A stretch of 64,000 nt of DNA. Source: Psoroptes ovis (lineage: Eukaryota; Arthropoda; Arachnida; Sarcoptiformes; Psoroptidae). The stretch's first letter is position 1; each line of letters begins with the position of its first letter. The translations under genes were made by a program, and so were the position numbers. The notes under the pieces are model-generated. The model did not search any database. It saw only the letters and a program-made list of their open reading frames with translations, and was not told the DNA's origin. The stretch covers positions 4,030,001-4,094,000 of the forward strand of contig PQWQ01000002.1 in the NCBI GenBank assembly GCA_002943765.1, given 5' to 3'. This document shows, piece by piece, positions 1 through 12,774 of this stretch.

Positions 1-1480
1 ATTTAACAAAAAATGGAAATTATTATTAAATCACTAAAAACAAATTTTGAAAATTAGAAAAAAAAATGCAAATGAAAAAAAATTCAACCGTTAACGTTCT
101 CACATATGACATGTTGTATCTATTTCAACCCAACAGGGTTAATTTTAATGGCAACGGTAAGTTTTTACTTTTTTTTTCTCAATTTTTTCAATTTTTCTTT
201 TAAATTTTTTTTTTTTAAATAATTCAAAAGCAAAATAAAAGTAAAAAGTTGGCCAAATAACATTTTAAAAAAGTAAAAAAGAAAATATTAATTTTGAATT
301 GAAATTCATTTGTGCAGAACGAAAGTTAAGAAAACCAAATCAAGAAATTTCATGAACAAGAATCAAAACCAATTGAATTTTTCTATGAGCAATATTCTCA
401 TACAAAATTTGGACCTAGACTAAATGGATGAATGATTTTTTTTTTGAAAAGAAATTTAAATTCTTGAAGAAATCCAATTTCTCATATTTCACAATGATTC
501 CTTGAGGGTTTTTATTTTGTTCGAAATAAAATTCTAAAAGTTTTTCTTATCTTTTTCAAAACAAAATTCACCTTTTGTATATTTGTTCATAATTCATTCA
601 AAACTGGAAATCATTCAAACCTGAAGTTATTCAGATCCTGAGATCATTCCAGACCCTTAAATCCACAATAAATAAAACGACTTTAATCTTCATTTTCATA
701 TTTTCGATGAAAATTGAAATTTAATTCAATTCTTTTTTTGTAATATTTGGAAAACCTTTGGACAATTGAAAATTCAATTGGCCAAAGAATGGAAAGAGAA
801 AATTGAAGAAAAAAATTTATTTTATCAAATTATCAATTTTGTTTGTTTGTTCAAATATTTGACATATGTTTTCAAGTAAAGAAGTGCCCAAAAATCGGAA
901 AAAATGAAAAGTATAGAAAAGGTATTCGAACATTTTTTTAAGCTTCAAAATTTATGTAAAATTCAAGAGTCTGAATGATCGCAGGGACGTGAGAACCCAG
1001 AAAAAAATTCCAATTGATCCAAAGTATATATGAAAAACCAGGGCCAAGGTCTGTCTTCGATCGTCGTGCAACAACAATGGTTGTTTGAGAATTGTCAAAA
1101 AATATCAATTTGATCGTTTATTCATATTTTCTAGTGGTTTTATTTTATTTTATTTCCATTTTTTTTCTCGGTTAAGCATCCAGAATTCATACATTCAAAA
1201 TTCATAGGAATTCGTGCGGAATTTACATGAATTTCACATGAATTCTCCTGAATTTTGAGTGCATAATACGAAACGATTATTATTCTAATTATTTCTCAAG
1301 ATTTATCAATGTTTTTTTATATTTCTTCAATATTTAATATTTATGCTTTCCCCTTTACATTCAATAATTCTATGGTGACAGACAAATACAATTCATTTTT
1401 ATTCATGTTTATGTTCATTTTTTTGTATTTCATTGCATTACGTTTGTATTTTTCATTCATCTTTAAATCTTCATAACCAA

Positions 1481-1503
1481 AAAAAAAAAAAAAAAAAAAA
1501 AAA
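1481..1503. repeat. Poly(A) tract, about 23 bases
   Basis: An uninterrupted run of A in non-coding DNA. A second run of about 21 A lies at 2190-2210. No flanking coding or retroposon body was recognised at either, so these are treated as simple repeats. Confidence 0.9.
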
Positions 1504-2410
1504 TCCAAAACTACTACGACAATTTTGTCGAATACCCAAACACTGTGCACAGCTACGAAAATAATTTTGTCAATTTGTACACAATTTTTACGAGATTCTT
1601 GAATCGAAACAAAACAAACAAGAAAGTTTTAGGGTTTAGGGTTTTTGGGTTTTGCTTTTGCCATTGAACAAAAAAAAAAACTGGGAACCACAAAAATTAT
1701 ATAGAAAAAAGTTGTCGTTGCTGTTTTTGCTGTAGAAATCCTAGAAATAGAATAAAAATAAATGAAAAATATTTACAATTATTTGTACATTTCAGAATAA
1801 TACAAATAATAATTGCCATAATAAAATGATAAAATGTAAAGCAAACGAAATAAATAGAAATAATAATGATGAAAATACGCAGCGGAAAGCAAAGCAAGAA
1901 AATATTTTATATTTAAAAAAATACAAGAAATGAAATAAATTCTTTGCGTTTGTATGTAAAATTAGATGAATTATATATTATTACATTGCAGATATAGATA
2001 TATTTTGGATCCGGATACAGAGTAAAACCAAGTATGAAGATGAAGAAGAATGGGAAAAAAAATATTATTCAAGAACCTAGATTTCTTCTTCATTTTTTTT
2101 CTGATATTTTATTGTAGCAGAATTTTTTTTTCCATTTATTCCCGATATTCATTCGTTTTGCATTATTTCATTTCAAAATTTCTATTTTCAAAAAAAAAAA
2201 AAAAAAAAAAGATATGTTTGTTATTTTGACATATACGCAACAATAATAATGATATAGTTTTGTTTCGTTGCTTAATTTTGGTTTTTACATTTGTTTGTTG
2301 GTTTATTTTGGTTTTTGTTTCATTTATTGTTAATAATAATCGCAAAAAATATATATTTCTATCCCTTTTTTTGGGGTTCCAACTTTTAGTACTATTGGCG
2401 TTTGATTATA

Positions 2411-2428
2411 TGTGTGTGTGTGTGTGTG
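2411..2428. repeat. (GT)n microsatellite
   Basis: About nine perfect TG units in intergenic DNA. Similar CA/GT tracts recur through the window, for example near 7040, 8127, 48290 and 58196. Confidence 0.85.
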
Positions 2429-3754
2429 ATGGCTTTATAATCATTTCAGTTTATTTGGATTTTTTTTTCATTTCTCTATCTTTGTTCTGAATGACAAACC
2501 AAAATTATTGATAAACATTATTTGATATATGGTCGTTCATCGTCGTCGTTCATCATCATCATCACCATCATCATCATTTATAAATTTTATTTTTTCATTG
2601 AGCTTATATAATAATTTTTAAAAAAAAATTCTCATGATAATATTTATAATAATAATTATGATGATATAATGCTGATGATGATGAATGTTTATCGTGATTC
2701 AATATGCATTTGAATATTATAAATAAAATATTTAATGATTTTATTAAAACAAAAAAAACATTTAAACTATGAATAAACATAATGATGAAATTCAAATTTT
2801 TTTTTTCATTACTACTAGTGTCAAATCTAAATGAATGAATTCCATTCATTTATAATAAATTTCAACCTGGTTGTGCATAAACATTTATTATATTTTTGTG
2901 TTTGTTTAAATTTGTAAAATTTCATTTTTTTTTAATTCATTTGTCAATTTTTGGTTGTGAAAATAGATCAAAATCTTATTCAAAATTCTTATGATAATTA
3001 TTGTCTCAAAATCTTTTCAAAATCTCAAAAATTCTCAAAATCCATCATTGCCAATTAACCTGGGTTGTGTTTTTTGTATATTCGTTCTTTCATCTTTGTT
3101 CATCGTTCTTTCAGCTATACATTCATATTTCATTCATTGCATCTTATGTGTTATTCAATTATTAATATATTATTAGCATCATCATTATTATTGTTATTTG
3201 GTATTGTTCAATTCAATTTTCACTGTGTTCTTCGTAAATGAAAAATCCTGAAATAAATTTTCAATTCAATTTACAATATTTTAAGTTTGAAATAAAATGA
3301 AATGAAATTTAATTTGATTGCTTTGAAAAACGTCAGAACACAAACGTTGATTTTTTATTTTATTTTATTATCGTTTGAAGATAAATCATAAAAACATAAA
3401 ATTTGATGCGTTTCTATTTGAAAAATGATTTAAATTCAAACAAATAATAGAAATATGAACAAATTAAAACATATGAACAACATTCAATAATGTCTGGCCA
3501 TCATTTTATCATTCAATATTACAATTATCATCAGATTAATTACAATTTCTTGTTTATTTATTTTGTTTTCAACTCTTTGTTGTCATGACGAATTTTTTTT
3601 TAATTTTAAACTTTGAAATTTTTGTTTTTAATTTCAAAGTTTTTTTTAATGAATTAAAAGTTTTATTAATTGCGTGTTAAAAATTCATGATACTTTGCAT
3701 TTGTTTTTTCATCGATTTTAAAAAACATTTGAACATATTTGAATAAATACGAAA

Positions 3755-6153
3755 ATGTATGAAATAAAATTCATCATATCATCATCATTATTATTAACAA
3801 TGTTACCATTATTAATATTAATGATTATATTCATTATGATCGATGCTCATCCAACAAATTATCATCGAGAAAATTATAAATATTATGATAATAGAATAAA
3901 TAATAATCCTTATTATCAACCAAATCAACAACAAGATCAGCAACAACATCATACATCAACTGGTTATAATGATGATGATTCATTGTTAATACAAACAACA
4001 CGTGGTATGATACGTGGACAACGTGTACAATCAGAAATTAATGGACAATTTGTTGATGAATTCTTGGGAATTCCATTTGCAAAACCACCGATCGGTGAAT
4101 TACGTTACAAACATCCATATCCAATTGATTATTGGCATAATATTTTTAACGCTACGAAACCACCTAAATCATGCTATCAAATTGTTGACCATACATTCGG
4201 TGTCAATTTTTTAGGCACCAGTATGTGGAATGTAGACGAAGCAAACCTTGATGAAGATTGCCTTACATTGAATATTTGGGTACCATATCCAAGGCCTAAA
4301 AATAGTGCTGTTCTAGTTTGGATTTATGGTGGTTGCTTCAATACCGGAGGTACATCATTAGATTTATATGATGGTAAAACATTAGCAACAGAAGAAAATA
4401 TTATTATTGTTAGTATTAATTATCGTCTCGGTAATCTTGGTTTTCTTTATTTTGAAAATACTAATGATATTGTTGGTAATGCCGGGATGTATGATCAAAT
4501 TATGGCATTACAATGGATTCAATCCAATATTGAAAGATTTGGTGGTAATCGTAATAATATCACACTGTTTGGAGAATCAGCTGGTGCGACTAGTATTGCA
4601 TTTCATCTTTTATCACCAATCAGTCAACATTTATTTAATCAAGCTATTTTACAAAGCGGTGCTCCAACCGTGCCATGGGGTTTAGTTGACAAAAAAACAA
4701 TGCATAAAAGAAGTCTTTTGTTAGCAAAAGCGGTTGGTTGTCCTCATGATGATCAAAATATTGAAGAAGTATTAAGGTGTTTGCGTCAAACAGATCCAGA
4801 ATTATTGATGCGCAACGAAACAGTCGAGCAACTTGGAGTTGTCGAATTTGTATTTACACCTATTGTTGATGGTGTATTTTTGCCAGATTATCCCGAAAAA
4901 TTGATGGCTACTAAAAGTTTCAAAAAAACACGCTTATTATTAGGAAGTAACAAAGATGAAGGAACATATTTTATGATCTATAAAATGACTGATAAATTCA
5001 AATTCGAAGAAGACATTTATTTGACACGTTACGATTTCAATAATTCAATCAAACAATTACAACCAAATATTGATCCGATTGGACATACGGCAATCATTTA
5101 TGAATATACCGATTGGTTGAATCCAGATGATCCAATCAAAAATCGTGATGCAATAGATAAAGTTGTTGGTGATTATAGCTTTACCTGTCATGTTAATAAA
5201 TTTGCTGATCTTTATGCTGCCGTCGGTAATGAAGTATTTATGTATTATTTTACATATCGCTCTTCAAGGTGAATATTTATCATGTTTATTTATTTTTTTT
5301 ATATTTGAATTTTCATTGCAAATTTTTCATAACGAAAAATTCACATTTATTTTTCAAATACCATACAAAGAAATCCATGGCCAAAATGGATGGGAGTCAT
5401 GCATGGTGATGAAATACCATTCATTTTTGGTGAACCATTGAATAGAAAAATGGGTTATACAAATGATGAAATATTACTATCGAAAAATATGATGAAATGT
5501 TGGGCTAATTTTGCTAAAAGCGGGTATGTAAATATTTTTTGCACAATTTGCAATTGAATATCATCGAAAAAAAAATGAAAATTTCCATTTTTTCTCTCTA
5601 AATTTCAAAATTTTCCATCTATTTCCCATATTCATTTAAGTAACCCTACAATGGATGAAAATGGCATATGGTCACAATTACATTGGCCTTTATATACAAC
5701 ATATAAAAAAGAATATCTAACATTATCGACAAATTATAGCATTGGACAAGGTATACGTACCAAGCAGTGTGCCTTTTGGCAAACCTTTTTACCTCAATTA
5801 CTTGACAATCTAAGTATGTTTAAATAAATACAAAATAAATTCGAAATTTTTAATGATTTGAAAATTTTAATAATCTTAATAATAACAAAAATAAAAAATT
5901 GCATGCTAAAAATAATTTTTCCAATTCCCTATTAAAAATCATCGATTTATTGGAAATTCATTGATTTATTTTTAACTTTATTTTTCCAATATTTTTTTCC
6001 ATTTCTTTTCATGCTCTTTCATTTAAAAAAAAAGAAAATGTCCACCATTGCCAAAATTCGGCAAATTCATTAAATCAACAATCTCAACAACATCAATTAA
6101 TGATGATCAGCATCATTTTAATCATTAAAATCGTAATGTTAATTATCTTTTGA
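3755..6153 (+). CDS. Ace: Acetylcholinesterase, probably GPI-anchored
   Basis: Hydrolyses acetylcholine at synapses. Four coding exons: 3755-5268, 5371-5523, 5641-5813, 6035-6153 (652 aa). The N-terminus has a long hydrophobic signal segment (about residues 5-30) and then a mite-specific Asn/Gln-rich stretch. The catalytic triad is Ser275 (FGESAG), Glu402 (NKDEG) and His516 (MHGDE). Their spacing, 127 and 114, matches Torpedo enzyme. The choline-site Trp is in GTSMWN, and EDCLTLNIW is a family signature. The last exon is set by phase: it gives one Cys followed by a hydrophobic tail, as in GPI-anchored invertebrate enzymes. The oxyanion-hole motif reads GGC, not GGG (Cys194, Torpedo position 119), a site known for insecticide insensitivity. 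A non-neuronal paralogue of acetylcholinesterase is the main alternative. Confidence 0.9.
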
Positions 6154-9100
6154 ACATTTTAGAATTTTGCATTTTTTTTTCGTTTGTTTGTTTGATGTTC
6201 AAAGTAAAAAATGCTCTGAAAAAATTCTTTAAATTCTTAAACATATAGAACATAATCACACAAGTAAAAATTCAGACTCTAATTTTTCAAATTCATTAAT
6301 TTCTCTCAATAACAAACCGAAATGTAAATTAAAACCAGCAAAATACCGAAATACACAAAAAAATACGTAAAAAACGACTGTATTCAATCAATTTACACAT
6401 TTTTTTTTGTTTCTTCTCATCTCGATCAGAAAAACTAATTAATCGATTTCAATGAGAGAATAATTATTTGAAAATTATTTGTTTTATTTCTCAATTAATT
6501 TTTGCTTTATTTTTATCCATCGAGACTATTTGCAATTAGCTTTCGAAATTTGATATTAATTGAGAAAAAAATCCAAGAAAAAATTCAAAAAAAAAAAATC
6601 ATTAGTCTAATTATAAATTTAAAAAAAATTCTTTTTTCAAGAAAAAAAGGGTTATTTTCAATTTAATTTTCAATTTATTTTGCATAAATTTCAATTTGCA
6701 TAACGTTTGCTAAGCAAAAATCAAATGAACGAGATTTAGCAAATGAAAAATATAAAAAAAACATCCTTTCTCTCAAGGACAATCACCCAAATTATTAATC
6801 TGAAATTAAAATTAAATTACAGACTCCTAATTAAAAAAAACCAATTATAATGATGATTCTATGTATGCAGTAATACAGTTTTTTTTTCTAAAAACCAACC
6901 AGAAAAATTAAAAATTTGCTCATTTACATAATAAAATTCAAAGAATTTATTTATTATTTTTAGTTATTCATATACATAAATATAAATAAATGTAATCAAA
7001 ATCGATTACAATTAATTTTTAATTACAAAACACACAAACACACACACACACAAATGATAAAATATTAATCATTATAATGAATGATAATAATTATAATAAT
7101 CAATAATGTATGGTTGTGAATTATGGTTGCAATTCATTAATTACAAAATTAATGAATAATTATTAAATTATTAATAAATAAAATAAACAATTGAAATAAA
7201 TAAAAAATAATTAATCCTACCAAATGATGATCATATTATAATGAAAAATTGATAACATTTTTATTGAATTTTTACGAAAAATCTTTTCCACTTTTTGCCA
7301 CAATTTTTTAGTGAAATTATAATTAATTATAATAATAATGATGAATGTTCTCAAAAAATATAAATAATAATTATTAAAAATCCGATTAACCTTTACATTT
7401 TATTAAATTTATTTATTTATTTATTTATTTATTTTTTTTTTTTTGAATACAATTTCATTGCTTTCTATAGTTGTTAATGCAAAAATTGCAAAAAGAAAAA
7501 AATGAAATTCAAATTATGAATTATTAATTATTTACTACCCAAACACAGACAGACACTTATGTACAATGATATTTTGAATCAATCGTATTCGTATTAGTTC
7601 GTATTCTTTTTCCTTTTCTTACGATTCTTTTCATTCATTCGCCCAAAAAACACGAAATAAATAGATAAATGTAGATCGAGAAACAGATCTTAGCCAAAAA
7701 AAACCATGGTAGAAAAGTAATGTAAAACTTTTGTTTTGCCATGTTTGTGTTGTTGTTGTTTAGTTGCTGTTCATTTTTTACAATGATGATCAATGTAGAA
7801 TTCACCAGAAAAATACAGAAACAATATATTCGTTGTTGTTGTATTTTATGAATAATAGAATAAAATTCAAATAGATTGATCGATTATTGATCAATAAAAA
7901 TTAACAAAAAAAACTAACAAAATAACATACAAAATAATAAAAGAATCTAAAAAAAATGTAAAAGAAAAAACTCTTGGACACCCTCGCAAAAACATTATCA
8001 TCATCAAACATTGAACATATATAGAAATCAATAATTGAAACACATGATTATTATTATTTATTATTTATTAATGTTAGCATTGTTATTATTTATAATTTAT
8101 AAATATCTTCAATGTTAAGACACTGGCACACACACACACACACACAAATATACACGAAAACTATCGATTACATTCAAAATCAATCAATCAATCAAATGAA
8201 TGAAAGAATATCTGCATGCACAAACACACAATATCATAGAGATTCTGTATAATGAAATTCAAGCAGAAAAACATGAATAGTAGTCACATAATATTAAAAT
8301 TGCAAATAGACGGACATTCATAGACATTTTTTTTAATGAAAAATCATCAGAATTTGAACCAAATTGAAAAATAATACAAAAAATGCTGAATCAAGTGATT
8401 ATAGCGAATAATCAATGTATACCGGATAGGGCTTGTTTTTTGTTTCATTTTTATTCTTTTTTTTTTTTTTTTTGATGGAAAATGTACACACACCAATCGT
8501 TCGGTAGTTAGTCATATCGTATCTAATATCGTCGTTGTATTTAAGTTTAATTTTCATTATTTATTCATCCTTACATCTAAGTAAAAGAATGTATTATCAT
8601 ACAATTTTTTTTAATCTTAATCATGACTAATCACTTTTTTTGTTCTGTTTTGTTTTGTTTATTTGTCGTTTATTGTTGATATTGAATGCATAAATTTAAT
8701 CCAATGCAGTTGCTTCCAAACATTTACACACAGTATACATGATACATTCATTACACAGTCACAAAAAGACACAAGATAAACACACACACACACATATAAA
8801 TATATTCAAATCTAAATACGATTCAGAATCACCTTTAAATGATTATATTTAAAATTTTCTTTTTGTTATTTTTATTATTATTATTATTATTACTTGAAGA
8901 TGTTATCGTTTCACAATTTTTTTTTGCTTTTGCTTTGCTTATCAGTAATAAAAGAATAAATTAATATAAATGTATCAATTGTAAAATTTTCCTTATTAAT
9001 TAAAAATTAATATTCAATTATTATTATTATTATTATTTTAATTTGAATATTATGATTATCATTATTATTAATTAAGCTATATATAAATAAAATTTTAATT

Positions 9101-9277
9101 ATGATTACATTTGGTATTAATTGATTCAATTTTTATTTAATTTAAAATTTGGATTCGAGCTGAACCTAAAGCCATCTTCAGGCGAACATTGATATTCCAT
9201 TAAAAAAAAGTGTAATAAAATTCAGTCTTCAATGTTTTTAAATTTCATTCATATTTTTGTATGATAAAAAATCCAAA
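6154..9277. other. Gene-free intergenic stretch
   Basis: No coding signal found between acetylcholinesterase and TDP1. The stretch is very AT-rich, with (CA)n tracts near 7040 and 8127-8146, a (TTTA)n/poly(T) block at about 7407-7444, and (ATT)n runs near 8870 and 9020. The first part is presumably the 3' UTR of acetylcholinesterase. Confidence 0.6.
7407..7444. repeat. (TTTA)n microsatellite running into poly(T)
   Basis: About six tandem TTTA units followed by a T run, in intergenic DNA. Confidence 0.85.
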
Positions 9278-10795
9278 ATGAACAATCAATACCAATTTAA
9301 TAATGGCCAGAAATCATCGAAAAGAAATTTAGATTCAAATAATGGCGATGATTGTTCGGTTAACAAGAGAAATCGTGAAACATCTGAAATTAAAATTGAT
9401 GAACATCTGAATGAATGTTTTGGTTTTTTTCTCAATCATTTATCAATTCGTCCATGTAATAAATCTGATTTCAAAGCATTGACTTTGAAATCATTATTAT
9501 CCGAAATTAATGGTAAAATTATTGAATCAATATTTTTCAGTTATAAATACGATATTGAATGGTATTTTCAAATAGCAGCAATTTTTTCACAAAAAAATTA
9601 AATCATACTTTCCATTATTCAGGTTAATGGAACAATTTCCGAAAAATTGCTGTGATAAACCTATTGATATTGTTTTTGATTCAAAATTTGCTGATGAATT
9701 AATGAATGATGCAAAATTATTTCCAAATATTAATTTATGCCCGATAAAATTACCGGGAATATTTTCATGTCATCATACGAAAATGATTATATTACGTTAT
9801 GATGATCAATCGATTCGTATTATAATATTAACAGCCAATATCTATCCAATGGATTGGTATGCATATACACAAGGTATTTGGATTAGTCCTAAATTAACTG
9901 GTAAAACAAATTTAGATACATCGAAAACAAATTTCAAAACTGATTTAATCGAATATTTGAATACATATGAAAATAATGAAACGATAAATAAATGGATAAA
10001 TTTGATTAATGAATATGATTTCTCACCGATCAATGTTTATTTGATCGGATCAACACCAAATTATCAAAAACAAGCTATCGATTCATTTGGACATATGAAA
10101 TTACGAAAAATTCTAAAAAATAGTGAATATGCACCGACATCAGAAATAGCAACTTGGCAAATCATTTGTCAATTTAGCAGTATTGGGTCATTAGGCCCTA
10201 CCGCAGAATCATGGTTGACCAGCTCATTCGCCGAATCTTTATCAGCATTCAATGATAATCAAAATAATCAAAAACAACCGTTGCCCGAAATCAAATGTAT
10301 GTATCCAACAGTGAATAAAGTGCTGAATAGTGTTGATGAAACTGGATCATCATTACCATATAGTAATGCAACTAATCAAAAGCAAAAATATCTACACGAA
10401 TACTTGTATCAATATCAATCATTATCCAAATTGAATCGCAATGATGTAATGGGACATATCAAAACATATGCACGTATATCGAACGATAATAAACAAGTTG
10501 CATGGTTTTTGTTAACATCAAAAAATTTATCGAAAGCCGCATGGGGCTATTTGGTTAATAAGAATAAAAATTTACGTATGACTAATTATGAATTAGGAAT
10601 ATTATTTTTACCTAAATTATTGGTACGTGTTTAATTATATCTCATAACCAATCAATTAAGACTCCATTTCTCTAATTTATTTAGATAAATGCAAATACAT
10701 TTGATATCGGGGAAAGATCATTTCCAATTCCATACAATTTACCATTAGTCAAATACAAAAAAGATGATAAGCCATGGACACAGAATATTTTTTGA
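9278..10795 (+). CDS. TDP1: Tyrosyl-DNA phosphodiesterase 1
   Basis: Removes 3'-phosphotyrosyl adducts left by stalled topoisomerase I. Three exons: 9278-9561, 9623-10622, 10685-10795 (464 aa). The two HKN half-sites of the phospholipase D superfamily are visible: HHTKM with His146 and Lys148, followed by TANIYPMDW, and GHIKTYARI with His373 and Lys375, followed by TSKNLSKAAWG. The first junction rebuilds the family motif DIEWLMEQFP. The longer frame upstream opens with a TTG, so the first in-frame ATG at 9278 is chosen. The N-terminal extension is short and polar. The protein stops soon after PWTQNIF, about a dozen residues before the human C-terminus. Ataxin-10 follows on the same strand. 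Confidence 0.93.
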
Positions 10796-11247
10796 AATGA
10801 AATCACTCACCCAAGGAAACAGCGGCCTACGAAATGTAAAGAAAATAGTTAGCGAAAATTTGTATTGCTAACAGTTGTAACTGTCACAATGCATATCCAT
10901 TGTCTGCGCAACCGAATCTCCCTCATGAGGAGGATGACTTATCCATATACTTTTTTAAAAATGCAAATAAACCCGATTCGTACTTTGCAAGTTCCTCAAT
11001 TTTAATTTCATTAAAATAGATTAAAATTTCATTTAATTAATTAAAAAATTGATACAAAAAATTAAAAATTATAATTAACGATGACATACAACTGATGTTG
11101 ATCCAAATCGCTTGTTTTAATGATCCTAACCGGCTCAGATGCATCGTATAAAATTGATTATTGAACCCACACGTGATTTATTTTGTTTACAAAAATTCCA
11201 AGTATTCAAAATTAATTACCGTTTCAAAGATATGTGTTAATGTTAAA
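10796..11247 (+). other. TDP1 3' region with a GC-richer structured island, then ataxin-10 upstream region
   Basis: The first 150 bases are clearly richer in G+C than their surroundings. They contain three short perfect hairpins in a row: GTTAGC/GCTAAC at 10848-10872, ACAGTT/AACTGT at 10871-10884 and ACAATG/CATTGT at 10886-10903. The palindrome CCTCATGAGG follows at 10921-10930 and a T6 run at 10951-10956. An AATAAA at 10966 probably serves TDP1. Either the island is a structured 3' UTR or it is a small non-coding RNA on one of the two strands. I compared it by eye with U4, U4atac, U6atac and RNase P/MRP signatures and could not confirm any. Confidence 0.3.
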
Positions 11248-12669
11248 ATGTTGATTCAAAAATTTAAAAATGAGATTGAAATCTTGTCTAATAAAATCAA
11301 AGACAGAGATGTGATTGAAATAAATTCAAATCTCAATGATTCGATTAAGTTATTGAGAAATTTAATGGCTCAAATTGATAAAAATTCCATCATCGAGATC
11401 GTAATTGAGGAAAAATATTCATTTATTCAAAATTACAAGAAAATTTTCTGCAATTTGAATTTAAATGAGACCAATGAAGATTCTACAATATTCATTTTAC
11501 GTTCATTACAATTATTTTTCAATCTACTAAACTTGAATATTCCATTGTTGTATGAAAATGAGATATTCTCTTTTCTCTTAGAAAGAAATTTTTTCAAGTA
11601 AGTCTGATTTATTGTTCAAGTAATATTATATCAATGCTCATTTTATTTCAGATTTCTGAATTTTTACAAAGTTGAATCTGCAAACGATCCTATGAAAAAA
11701 ATCAGTCAAGTTTATACGGCAATAATTTATAATTGTATTTTGAAAGAATCAGTCATTTTTCAACAGCAAATTATGAATAATGAGGCGATTGATCTAAATT
11801 TATGGAATCCTATTTTCGATCACATTGAATGTGAAACATCTGAATGGTCATTATGGATTGTGTTTAAAATATTTTCATATGGGAAATTTTCTGCAAAACT
11901 TTTTGATAATTTATCAGCCAGGAGAAAAATTATTTTTTTAGATGTTTCAATGGAATTCATCGATGACTTGTTCAAAGATATGAATCTGAAATGTGATAAA
12001 TCATCGGATAAAATACCAGATGATGATAATTGTTCAGATTCAATTCCATCATTTAATCATATTGATAGATGTCCATTGCCAAAAGAATTAGTGCAATTCG
12101 TGAATAAAGAATTTCATGTGCGTATCACGGAATATTTTTTGAAGCAGAATTTTGACGAAACTGATGCAGAATATTTGTTATTATTCACAAAAATATCAGA
12201 ATTTTTATTGAAAATAATACCGTTTCATTCATATTCACAAATTTTCAATGAAAACAATGATTATTTTTTGAATTTATTAAATATATTGTCACTATTTCAA
12301 GCATGTAGTAATGATCCGAATTCAATATTTTATACACAAGATCTTCGAACATTGAAAAAAGATAATTGCGGTGATATAAATGGAAACGTCTATGGTTTCA
12401 AACGTAACATAATTGGATTGATCGCAAATTATCTTTACGAAAATTATGATGCACAAGAACAATTAAGGAAGTCTGGAAAATTTTTTGATTTATTAAATCT
12501 AGCCAAAATTGATCGCAACAATCCATTTATATTGCAATGGACAATATTTGCCATCAGAAATGCCTTGAAAAATAATACAGAAAATCAAAAATTCATCGAA
12601 AATTTGAAACAACAAGGAAATCCCGATTTCGATAATGAAATTCTAAATAAAATCAAATTTGTTCATTGA
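11248..12669 (+). CDS. ATXN10: Ataxin-10 homologue
   Basis: Helical, armadillo-like scaffold protein implicated in cytokinesis and neuronal survival in other animals. Two exons: 11248-11597 and 11652-12669 (455 aa, human about 475). The diagnostic part is the C-terminal ataxin-10 domain. It has KRNIIGLIANYLYENYD, then NNPFILQWTIFAIRNAL, which parallels the family motif NPF..EW.I.AIRN. The rest is poorly conserved, Leu/Ile/Asn-rich helices. An open frame continues upstream to 11161 but opens with TTG, so the ATG at 11248 is taken as the start. The stop lies only 105 bases before the likely start of the next same-strand gene, so the intergenic space is minimal. Confidence 0.85.
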
Positions 12670-12774
12670 TGAAATAATATGATTAATGTTAATTATTTAT
12701 TACAATCACATACATCCACATATATATTGCGTATTCGATTAAAAATCTCGATTTGTTTCAAAAATAAATCAAAA

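Larger units (their letters stand above)
1..3754. other. Non-coding stretch upstream of acetylcholinesterase
   Basis: I see no supportable gene. All open frames here are short, AT-driven and carry no recognisable domain. It holds two long poly(A) tracts (1481-1503 and 2190-2210), a (GT)n tract near 2411-2428 and an (ATC)n tract near 2541-2575. A perfect 13-bp inverted repeat with a 9-nt loop lies at 3608-3642, about 110 bases before the acetylcholinesterase start codon, so it may fall in that gene's promoter or 5' UTR. Exons of a large gene extending beyond the left edge cannot be excluded. Confidence 0.6.

Noticed and set aside
1628..1655. Short TTTAGGG-like run suggesting telomeric repeat
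   Set aside because: Only about two units, interrupted, with no extension. Chance or a tiny interstitial repeat.
9257..9277. Longer TDP1 N-terminus
   Set aside because: The frame opens with TTG. The first in-frame ATG is at 9278 and nothing upstream resembles family sequence.
11161..11247. Longer ataxin-10 N-terminus
   Set aside because: It opens with TTG and adds no recognisable sequence. ATG at 11248 is used.
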